A DNA stretch of 47,633 bases from Methanobacteriota archaeon (GTDB lineage: Archaea > Thermoplasmatota > Thermoplasmata > UBA10834): contig CP070748.1 of the NCBI GenBank assembly GCA_020348345.1, positions 1,243,619-1,291,251 of the forward strand, in the 5' to 3' direction. Every line of letters begins with the position of its first letter. Positions within the stretch are counted from its first letter, which is position 1. The notes beneath the pieces are model-generated. The model was not told where the DNA came from. It did no database searches and worked only from the letters and a program-made list of their open reading frames with translations. The position numbers and the translations under genes were made by a program. This document shows positions 41,467 to 47,633 of the stretch, one piece after another.

Positions 41467-42216
41467 CGAATCGAGAAGCTTCCGACTGGCAATGCCGCCA
41501 ACTAGGTCGGTCGACTCGATAATGTAGTTGCCTCTGTATCCGCTTTCTCTTATGGTGGATACGATGGCTCGAACGTCGGCAGTCCCCTCTTCGATCGGGT
41601 TGTGCTGGTCCCAACTGCCGTCGTTGTTATGAAGATGTACGTTTCGGAACGAAGCTGAATGCCTGAGAAGGGATTCGACCTGCCCTGATGTGTTCGCATG
41701 GCCCATGTCGAAACAGATGCCGAGGTTGGCTTCTCCGGCCACGCTCATCAACTCCTCTGCAGTGGTGCATGTGGCGTTGATTCCCCGAGGCATGTTCTCA
41801 ATCGCCAGCTCGACGGAATTCTCGATTGCGACGTGAGATAGGTGCACAAGCGAGCGCTTTGTCTGCTTTATGACGATGCTCTTGTCTATGAAGGCGATGC
41901 CGCCGATGAATCCAGGATGAATCGTGATGAGATCGATCTCCATCTCATTGCAGGCTCTGATAGCCGCCTCGATTTCCCTGACAGCGAAGCGCCTCATGGG
42001 TTCGTACACGCTTCCGATGTTGACGTCGCTCATTGGGGCGTGTATCTGAAATCGAACGTCGTAGGAGCCCATAGCGTCAAGCATCTTCTTCTGCACGATT
42101 TCGAGCCTGTGCTCCCCTTCGAGGAGCACCTCCCACAGGCCGAAGTGTTCAGATATCTCATCCAACGCATCCTCGAATGGCGAGAAGCAGAACACTGGGG
42201 AGGCGATGCCGATCAT
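41434..42216 (-). CDS. Sugar phosphate isomerase/epimerase-like TIM-barrel protein
   Basis: This 260-residue protein belongs to the xylose isomerase-like/AP endonuclease 2 TIM-barrel group. Metal-site segments are FQIHAP, LITIHPGFIG, LAIENMPRG, ICFDMGHAN, VHLHNNDG and YIIESTD. These place His, Glu and Asp at the barrel mouth. Isomerase, epimerase or nuclease activity are possible; a sugar phosphate is more likely than DNA. The ATG at 42216 overlaps the TGA of the UPF0201 gene, so the two form one unit. Confidence 0.85.
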   Translation of the reverse strand: MIGIASPVFCFSPFEDALDEISEHFGLWEVLLEGEHRLEIVQKKMLDAMGSYDVRFQIHAPMSDVNIGSVYEPMRRFAVREIEAAIRACNEMEIDLITIHPGFIGGIAFIDKSIVIKQTKRSLVHLSHVAIENSVELAIENMPRGINATCTTAEELMSVAGEANLGICFDMGHANTSGQVESLLRHSASFRNVHLHNNDGSWDQHNPIEEGTADVRAIVSTIRESGYRGNYIIESTDLVGGIASRKLLDSLLEQPTTPKT

Positions 42217-42590
42217 GGTCCATCCTCCTTCATCGAAGGAGCCATTTTGTCTATGACACTCCTCGGATCCTCGGATCGGATGATTACCTCGATGTCGCCC
42301 AATGGATGATCCTCCTCTGAGAACGATATCTTGCCCATCGTCGCAACCTGCTTGTTGAGGCGAAACCTCGTTTGGGAGCCTTCGATTCCGCGCACGAATA
42401 TCTTCCTGGCTGCCGCCCTGATTCTCTGCTTCGCAAGCTGCTCTGAAAACGTATCCAGGCCGGAGGAACGACCCAATATGGCCTCCTCGCCTTCGACGGT
42501 AACATCAGGGAAGAGCCTAACCATGGCGGCAACGATCTTGGCCCTGTCCTCAGTGGGGAACACCTTGGCCGAGAGCAGGATCTCGCACAT
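42213..42590 (-). CDS. UPF0201 protein
   Basis: The 125-residue product matches UPF0201, an archaeal family of RNA-associated small proteins: an early KVFPTEDRAKIVAAMVRLFP, then GLDTFSEQLAKQRIRAAARK and a late LGDIEVIIRSEDPR. The role is unproven; relationships to exosome or ribosomal-fold proteins have been suggested. Its ATG is 27-28 bases from a symmetric TATA box, giving a leaderless message, and the isomerase gene follows by overlapping stop and start. Confidence 0.82.
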   Translation of the reverse strand: MCEILLSAKVFPTEDRAKIVAAMVRLFPDVTVEGEEAILGRSSGLDTFSEQLAKQRIRAAARKIFVRGIEGSQTRFRLNKQVATMGKISFSEEDHPLGDIEVIIRSEDPRSVIDKMAPSMKEDGP

Positions 42591-42612
42591 CGGCCAGCCA
42601 TGCCCGAAAAGC

Positions 42613-42620
42613 TATTTAAA
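42613..42620. promoter_or_regulatory. Single symmetric TATA box shared by two divergent leaderless genes
   Basis: TATTTAAA with the palindromic core TTTAAA lies in a 55-base gap. Its centre is 27-28 bases from the UPF0201 ATG (42590) and 28-29 bases from the DP1 ATG (42646), the right distance for a leaderless start on both sides. Confidence 0.7.
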
Positions 42621-42645
42621 CACGTCCGCGATAGTTTCGGCAGCC

Positions 42646-44145
42646 ATGAAGAGGAGTGTTCTGAATCGGTTCGGCGAGATGGGCATACTGCTCGATCCGA
42701 AGGCTGTGGACGCATTGATGAGGCTTTCTGATCCGGAATCGTGCGCCAATAGGATCATCAATGACGTGCAGAACCGACCTCTTGTATTGACGGAGGAAGA
42801 TGTCATCAAGTACGCTTCTGACGAACGGGATGGAAATAACTCCGAAGCGACTGACAAGCATCGGGAGAACGCTCCTGCAATCGCGCCGCCAGTTGATGCG
42901 AAACCTCGCGAGTTCTCTCGCGACGTCAAAGTGCTCAAGGACGTAACAGGCAACTCGACATGCGTAGGAAACGTAATAGATTTCGCCAAGCTTTTCAAGG
43001 ACCGATTCTCAACCCTGAAGAAGATGCTGGCCAAGCGAAGAGAGCTGGCAGGTCTCATGCCGATCTCAAGGGCGAAGAAGCTGGAACGGGACTTGCGGTT
43101 TGCAGGCATTGTGAACGACTCGCGATTCACCAAGAACGGTCATACCATCATCGAAGTTGAGGACGACACGGACAAGATACAGGTCCTCGTGCCCAAGGGC
43201 ACAGCCAGGCCAAACGAGGCGTTCCTCAAGGACGAAGTCATAGGGGTGGTCGGCGCGACAAGCAGAGACGGTGGCATCGTCATCGCGAAGGATGTGATCC
43301 GGCCGGATGTTCCGTTGAGCAGCGGCATGGCCCCGAATGGCTCGCAAGCGATTGTGGCGTTCATCTCGGATATACACGTCGGCAGCAACACCTTCCTGGA
43401 GGTGGAATGGCGCAGGATGATCGATTGGCTCAAGAAGGATCCGGTCGCGAGAGACATAGGTTACATCGTCATGCCAGGCGACCTCGTTGATGGCATAGGC
43501 GTCTATCCAGGACAGGAGGACGAGCTGAAGATCGATGACCTCTACGAACAATACGCCGCTCTCTCGGAGATCACAAAGGATCTTCCAGATTGGATCAAGG
43601 TCGTCATGATGCCCGGCAACCATGATGCGGTCCGCCTTGCTGAGCCCCAACCTGCACTACCTAAGGACATCAGGAGCTTATTCGACTCCAGCGTCAAGTT
43701 CGTAGGCAATCCCTGCTATCTGGAGATCGAAGGGCGTACGATACTCGCGTATCATGGGAAGAGCATCGATGATTTCAACTCGGGAACGCGACACCTCAAC
43801 TACACCAACCCACAGGAGACTATGAGAGAGATGCTGAGGAGAAGGCACCTCGCACCCGTGTACGGCGACAAGACGCCGTTAGCTCCCGAGCAGAAGGACT
43901 ATCTTGTCATCGATTCAGTGCCGGATATCTTCGTGACCGGTCACGTCCATGTGTGCAAGGTCGACGAATACAGAGGCATCAGACTCATCAATGCCTCTGC
44001 GTGGCAGTCTCAGACGGCCTTTCAGAGGATGCACAACCAGATGCCTGATCCTGCGAAGGTGCCTATGGTACACCTCGGGACCGGTGAATGTTGGGTTGAG
44101 GACTTCTCCGCCCAGCCTCATCCGAGGAGATCCGTCAGTATGTAG
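42646..44145 (+). CDS. polB: DNA polymerase II (PolD) small subunit DP1
   Basis: DP1 carries the 3'-5' exonuclease of the euryarchaeal replicative PolD. The 499-residue chain has an N-terminal helical part and a linker (residues 1-110), an OB-fold (about 110-235) and a calcineurin-like phosphoesterase domain. The metal-binding motifs are intact: SDIHVGS near 240, MPGDLVDG near 275, MPGNHDAV near 325, LAYHGKS near 367 and VTGHVH near 428. It partners with DP2, which is not in the window. ATG 42646 fits the shared TATA box as a leaderless start; in-frame sequence upstream lies on the reverse of UPF0201. Confidence 0.95.
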   Translation: MKRSVLNRFGEMGILLDPKAVDALMRLSDPESCANRIINDVQNRPLVLTEEDVIKYASDERDGNNSEATDKHRENAPAIAPPVDAKPREFSRDVKVLKDVTGNSTCVGNVIDFAKLFKDRFSTLKKMLAKRRELAGLMPISRAKKLERDLRFAGIVNDSRFTKNGHTIIEVEDDTDKIQVLVPKGTARPNEAFLKDEVIGVVGATSRDGGIVIAKDVIRPDVPLSSGMAPNGSQAIVAFISDIHVGSNTFLEVEWRRMIDWLKKDPVARDIGYIVMPGDLVDGIGVYPGQEDELKIDDLYEQYAALSEITKDLPDWIKVVMMPGNHDAVRLAEPQPALPKDIRSLFDSSVKFVGNPCYLEIEGRTILAYHGKSIDDFNSGTRHLNYTNPQETMREMLRRRHLAPVYGDKTPLAPEQKDYLVIDSVPDIFVTGHVHVCKVDEYRGIRLINASAWQSQTAFQRMHNQMPDPAKVPMVHLGTGECWVEDFSAQPHPRRSVSM

Positions 44146-44243
44146 TAGGCGCCGATCGCAATCAACACTATGCTGAACCAGAAGGCGATCCAGACCATCC
44201 ACAGAAGTTTCGATCGGTCGCGAAGCATCTCCTCGAGGGGCAT
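44118..44243 (-). CDS. 41-residue single-helix membrane protein at the end of the A-ATPase operon
   Basis: A 42-codon open frame runs from ATG 44243 to TGA 44118, beginning MPLEEMLRDRSK and continuing with one hydrophobic helix (about residues 13-36) rich in Trp and Ile. It starts four bases after the stop of the subunit D gene, on the same strand, and overlaps the end of DP1 by 28 bases. It is too short for routine gene calls. Position suggests a small ATP synthase accessory or stabilising peptide, but no family is recognised. Confidence 0.6.
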   Translation of the reverse strand: MPLEEMLRDRSKLLWMVWIAFWFSIVLIAIGAYYILTDLLG

Positions 44244-44247
44244 TGGA

Positions 44248-44889
44248 TCACGCCTCTGCTTTCACTGTGGCATTCTTCTTTATCTTCTTCAGGCGGAAGA
44301 TGTTGTCACGCTCCATTTCCTCCAAGCGGAACCTTATGAAGCGCTCGACCTCCTCCAACTCAGGAAGCACTTTGAACTCAAGAGCGTTGACCCTTCGCTT
44401 CGTCCGTTCGATCTCGTCAAGCAGCTTCTTCATTGTGGTCTCGAGCTCCGCCGCCTTGACGACCGTCTCGACCAGGCGCTCGTAGGCGTCCGCAGCCTCG
44501 TCGATCCGAGGGGACGTTCCGATGACGCCGTAGCCTCGCTCGTCGAGAGGAGCGACGATCTTGGAAGAGGAGATTTCCGGCACGACCACGCCCATCAAGT
44601 TGCGGATCTTGAGCTGTATCTCAGGGTGTATGGTGAGTGCGTAGGCCGCTGAGCGCACGGCGATTACTCCGTCGACCGCATTCGCAATCGCGATCTTCTC
44701 AGATGCGTCTCGGTACTGCCTGGCGATCTCCACCCTCAGGTCCTTCGCCTTGTCAAGAATCTCGAAGAACTCAAGAATCAGCCCGTCGCGCTTGAGCTTC
44801 AGAATCTTGTGGCCGTTCTTGGTGAGCCTGATCTTTCTTGTGACCTCGAGCAATTCCGATCGAGTCGGCTGGACCTCCCTCACAGGCAT
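44248..44889 (-). CDS. atpD: A-type ATP synthase subunit D (central stalk)
   Basis: Subunit D is the central rotor shaft that couples ring rotation to the A3B3 head. The 213-residue protein has the typical N-terminal PTRSELLEVTRKIRLTKNGH and C-terminal coiled coil (EIERTKRRVNALEFKVLPEL, then IRFRLEEMERDNIFRLKKIK), which form the antiparallel coiled coil. ATG 44889 is used; GTG 44895, which abuts the subunit B stop, is possible. Order A-B-D matches archaeal operons. Confidence 0.93.
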   Translation of the reverse strand: MPVREVQPTRSELLEVTRKIRLTKNGHKILKLKRDGLILEFFEILDKAKDLRVEIARQYRDASEKIAIANAVDGVIAVRSAAYALTIHPEIQLKIRNLMGVVVPEISSSKIVAPLDERGYGVIGTSPRIDEAADAYERLVETVVKAAELETTMKKLLDEIERTKRRVNALEFKVLPELEEVERFIRFRLEEMERDNIFRLKKIKKNATVKAEA

Positions 44890-44895
44890 CTTCAC

Positions 44896-46272
44896 TCACT
44901 TCTTCTCAGACGGATGATACTTCTCAATCAGCTTCCGATCTATCTTCGTCAGTGAATCCACGGGCAACGACGACAGCAGTTCCCAGGCGAGGTTCAGTGT
45001 CTGCTCGATCGTCCTATCCTCGTTCATGTCCTGACGCACGAACCTGTCCTCAAACGCATCGGCGAAGTCCAGGAACTTACGGTCTCTCTCAGACAGCGCC
45101 TCCTTGCCGACGATGGCCACGAGGCCGCGCAGATCCCTGCCCTCAGCGTAGGCGGCGTAGAGCTGGTCGGACACCGCTCTGTGATCCTCCCTGGTGTGGC
45201 CTTCGCCTATGCCCTGGCCCATCAGTCTAGACAGAGAGCGCTCCACTGCAACAGGCGGGAAGATGCCCTTCCTGTGGAGCTCCCTTGACGCCACGATCTG
45301 GCCCTCAGTGATGTATCCGGTCAGATCTGGAATAGGGTGCGTTATGTCATCTCCCGGCATCGAAAGGATGGGAAACTGGGTAATCGATCCACGCTTCTCC
45401 TTTATCCTTCCTGCACGCTCGTAGAGACTCGCAAGATCTGTGTACATGTACCCTGGATAGCCTCGTCGAGCTGGCACCTCCTCCCTTGCTGCCCCAATCT
45501 GTCTGAGTGCCTCGCAGTAGTTGGTGAGATCCGTGAGGATGACCAACACATGCATACCTAGGTCGAATGCCAGATACTCGGCGGTCGTGAGGGCCAGTTT
45601 CGGCGTCAGGAGCCGCTCTATTGCAGGATCGTCCGCGAGGTTGAGAAACACGACGGCCCTTTTGAGCGCGCCCGTCCTCTCGAAATCCTTCATGAAGTAC
45701 TGCGCCTCCTCGCTCGTGATGCCCATCGCGCCAAAGACCACGGCGAAATCCTCCTTCTCGCCGAGCACCTTTGCCTGCCGCGCGATCTGCAGGGCGATGT
45801 CGTTGTGGGGCAAGCCTGAGCCGGAGAATATCGGCAGCTTCTGCCCTCGTACGAGTGTGTTCATCCCGTCGATTGATGAGATGCCTGTCTGAATGAACTC
45901 CCGAGGGTTGTCGCGCGCGTAGGGGTTGATGGCGGCTCCGATTATCTCGAGACGCTTTTCCGGAATTATCGGCGGGCCCTTGTCCAGCGGATCGCCCGAG
46001 CCGGACAGAATCCTCCCGAGAATGTCCTTCGAGACGGGCATCTTCAACGTCTCGCCAAGGAACTTCACGCCCGATGCCTTGTCTATTCCCCCGGTCCCCT
46101 CGAATACCTGGATCACGACGAGTTCCTCCGAGGTGTCCAAGACCTGACCCCTCTTCGAGGTTCCGTCCGGCAGGGAGATGCTCACGAGCTCGCCGTACGC
46201 GACGGGCTCGGTCTTCTCCACAAACACGAGCGGCCCCGCTATCTGATCTATGGTGTGATACTCTTTCGTCAA
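44896..46272 (-). CDS. atpB: A-type ATP synthase subunit B
   Basis: Subunit B is the regulatory, non-catalytic head subunit. The 458-residue protein has the B-type altered P-loop [10 protein letters not shown] near residue 150 rather than a working Walker A. Other hallmarks are [31 protein letters not shown] and [13 protein letters not shown]. The TTG start at 46272 is three bases beyond the subunit A stop. Length is normal for the family. Confidence 0.96.
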   Translation of the reverse strand: MTKEYHTIDQIAGPLVFVEKTEPVAYGELVSISLPDGTSKRGQVLDTSEELVVIQVFEGTGGIDKASGVKFLGETLKMPVSKDILGRILSGSGDPLDKGPPIIPEKRLEIIGAAINPYARDNPREFIQTGISSIDGMNTLVRGQKLPIFSGSGLPHNDIALQIARQAKVLGEKEDFAVVFGAMGITSEEAQYFMKDFERTGALKRAVVFLNLADDPAIERLLTPKLALTTAEYLAFDLGMHVLVILTDLTNYCEALRQIGAAREEVPARRGYPGYMYTDLASLYERAGRIKEKRGSITQFPILSMPGDDITHPIPDLTGYITEGQIVASRELHRKGIFPPVAVERSLSRLMGQGIGEGHTREDHRAVSDQLYAAYAEGRDLRGLVAIVGKEALSERDRKFLDFADAFEDRFVRQDMNEDRTIEQTLNLAWELLSSLPVDSLTKIDRKLIEKYHPSEKK

Positions 46273-46275
46273 GCG

Positions 46276-47633
46276 TCACACCCCCAGCCCGGAGAACTCA
46301 GTCTCCATTTGAGATGCGATAGTCTTCAATCCTTCATCCATCTCGTCCTCGAACTTCAGCTTCCCGAGGTCGGCTCGGCACTTGAGGTTCTGCACATTCT
46401 CAAGAGGCACCTCCAGCGAGACTGCCTTCCTGGCGAGTTCGGAGTATTTGCGTATGGCGTTCATGAACTCGTACTGCCGCTTGAGCGGGCTGTACGTATC
46501 GACGGAGTGGTACGCACTCTGTTGCAAGAAGAACTCGCGAATCATTCTAGCGACGTCGAGCGTCAGTCGCTGCTCTTCCGGGAGCGCGTCCGAGCCGACG
46601 AGCTGAACGATCTCCTGCAGCTCGGACTCCTGCTGAAGCGTTTCCATTGCCCACAGGCGAAGGGCGCTCCAATCCTCAGCCACGTTCTTGCGGTACCAAT
46701 CTTCCAGAATCTGGCTGTAGAGAGAGTATGATGTTAACCAGTTGATCGCGGGGAAGTGTCTGCGCTCCCTCAGCTTGGAATCGAGCGCCCAGAATACCTT
46801 GACTATCCTGAGGGTATTCTGAGTGACGGGTTCGCTGAAGTCGCCGCCGGACGGGGAGACCGCTCCGATTGCGGAGATGGACCCCGTCGGACCTGCCAAC
46901 GTCTTGACTCGGCCGCACCGCTCGTAGAACTCCGACAACCGCGACGCCAGATATGCAGGATACCCCTCCTCGCCTGGCATCTCCTCTAGGCGGGAGGATA
47001 TCTCCCTCATCGCTTCAGCCCATCTCGATGTGGAGTCTGCCATTAGCGACACGTCATATCCCATGTCTCTGTAGTACTCGGCCACGGTGATCCCCGTGTA
47101 TACCGATGCTTCTCGTGCTGCCACTGGCATATTGGATGTATTGGCTATGAGCGTCGTTCTGCCCATCAGCGGTTTACCTGTCTTCGGGTCTTCGAGCTCC
47201 GGGAACGATGTGAGCACCTCAGTCATCTCGTTGCCCCGCTCCCCGCAGCCGACGTACACGACGATGTGTGCGTCGCTCCATTTCGACAGCTGCTGCGAAG
47301 TGACCGTCTTGCCGGTTCCGAAACCTCCGGGAATGGCAGCGGTGCCTCCCTTCGCAAGCGGAAACAGCATATCTAGCACCCTCTGACCCGTTACGAGGGG
47401 TATGTCCGGCAGCAGCTTCTCGGTGAAGGGCCGCGGGGTTCTGACGGGCCACTTCTGCATCATCGTCAGCTTCTGCCCTGACTCCAGCTCGACAACGGGC
47501 TCCTCCACTTCGAAGTCGCCTTCGGATACCGCCTTGACCCTGCCGCGGATCTTCGGAGGAACGAGCACTTTATGGACGAGATTGCCTTCAGGGACCTCGC
47601 CGATGACGAGGCCGCCCTGCAGTTCATCCCCCT
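46276..47633 (-). CDS. atpA: A-type ATP synthase catalytic subunit A, N-terminus beyond the window
   Basis: Subunit A hydrolyses or makes ATP at the head. The visible 452 residues include the Walker [15 protein letters not shown], the GCGERGNEM segment, [19 protein letters not shown] and the conserved [20 protein letters not shown]. The frame is open to the right edge ([12 protein letters not shown]), so about the first 130 residues, including the barrel domain, lie outside. A GTG near 47568 is internal, not the start. It is the first visible gene of the operon. Confidence 0.96.
   Translation of the reverse strand, partial: GDELQGGLVIGEVPEGNLVHKVLVPPKIRGRVKAVSEGDFEVEEPVVELESGQKLTMMQKWPVRTPRPFTEKLLPDIPLVTGQRVLDMLFPLAKGGTAAIPGGFGTGKTVTSQQLSKWSDAHIVVYVGCGERGNEMTEVLTSFPELEDPKTGKPLMGRTTLIANTSNMPVAAREASVYTGITVAEYYRDMGYDVSLMADSTSRWAEAMREISSRLEEMPGEEGYPAYLASRLSEFYERCGRVKTLAGPTGSISAIGAVSPSGGDFSEPVTQNTLRIVKVFWALDSKLRERRHFPAINWLTSYSLYSQILEDWYRKNVAEDWSALRLWAMETLQQESELQEIVQLVGSDALPEEQRLTLDVARMIREFFLQQSAYHSVDTYSPLKRQYEFMNAIRKYSELARKAVSLEVPLENVQNLKCRADLGKLKFEDEMDEGLKTIASQMETEFSGLGV

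Noticed and set aside
1..47633. tRNA, rRNA, CRISPR arrays, insertion sequences and phage genes
   Set aside because: I looked through the gaps for cloverleaf signals, regular repeat-spacer arrays and transposase motifs, and found none. A covariance-model scan would be needed to exclude divergent small RNAs.

Overview
This 47.6 kb window is a dense, moderately GC-rich stretch of an archaeal chromosome. The archaeal assignment rests on a TFB transcription factor, a GAR1-like snoRNP protein, the small subunit (DP1) of DNA polymerase D, a tRNA-splicing endonuclease, CDC48, a split GMP synthase, an archaeal phosphopantothenate synthetase and the A-type ATP synthase genes for subunits A, B and D. 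PolD together with a two-domain splicing endonuclease and DUF131, UPF0201 and KaiC/DUF835 proteins points to a euryarchaeal lineage, most likely Thermoplasmatota; that placement is an inference. No rRNA, tRNA, CRISPR array, transposase or phage gene was seen, so this looks like core chromosome.

Layout. 1-8.4 kb: a truncated Gfo/Idh oxidoreductase, a secreted M28 peptidase, an M24 peptidase-cupin pair, an alkyltransferase-flavodoxin pair, then ornithine aminotransferase with a PPC/DUF296 protein. 7.8-14.6 kb: membrane transport (DUF998, CPA2 antiporter, cation/Ca exchanger, MFS), then RtcA and a PAC2 protein. 14.7-17.3 kb: a riboflavin-pathway reductase with a Mut7-C protein, an orphan protein and DUF131. 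17.3-23.4 kb: a leftward run of nucleotide and cofactor genes (PurE, GuaAB, GuaAA, a small protein, a stand-alone Lrp ligand-binding domain, a PfkB kinase, S-adenosylhomocysteine hydrolase, phosphopantothenate synthetase). 23.5-31.8 kb: information processing and protein quality control (GAR1, TFB, a class I GAPDH, a 52-residue Cys-rich protein, EndA, Hsp20, CDC48, an XRE-type regulator and a partner). 31.8-39.8 kb: a 1178-residue pilin-like FG-GAP surface protein facing a winged-helix/ATPase regulator, then a leftward V4R-KaiC-DUF835-CobA cluster and a CYTH enzyme. 39.8-47.6 kb: a zinc-ribbon-flanked CPBP protease, a TIM-barrel isomerase with UPF0201, DP1, and the A-ATPase genes.

Gene expression signals are unusually legible. 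Many genes have a TATA-like box centred about 26-29 bases before the start codon, which implies leaderless transcripts; genes inside operons instead use Shine-Dalgarno (GGAGG or GGTGA) signals. These two cues were used to revise many start codons. One TATA element lies midway between UPF0201 and DP1 and appears to serve both.

Points most worth following up are the lysine-less P-loop regulator beside the giant pilin-like protein, the V4R-KaiC-DUF835-CobA cluster, two unreported-size small genes (52 and 41 residues), tandem operator-like repeats abutting two TATA boxes, and the shared symmetric promoter. I do not claim that a proven new system is present.
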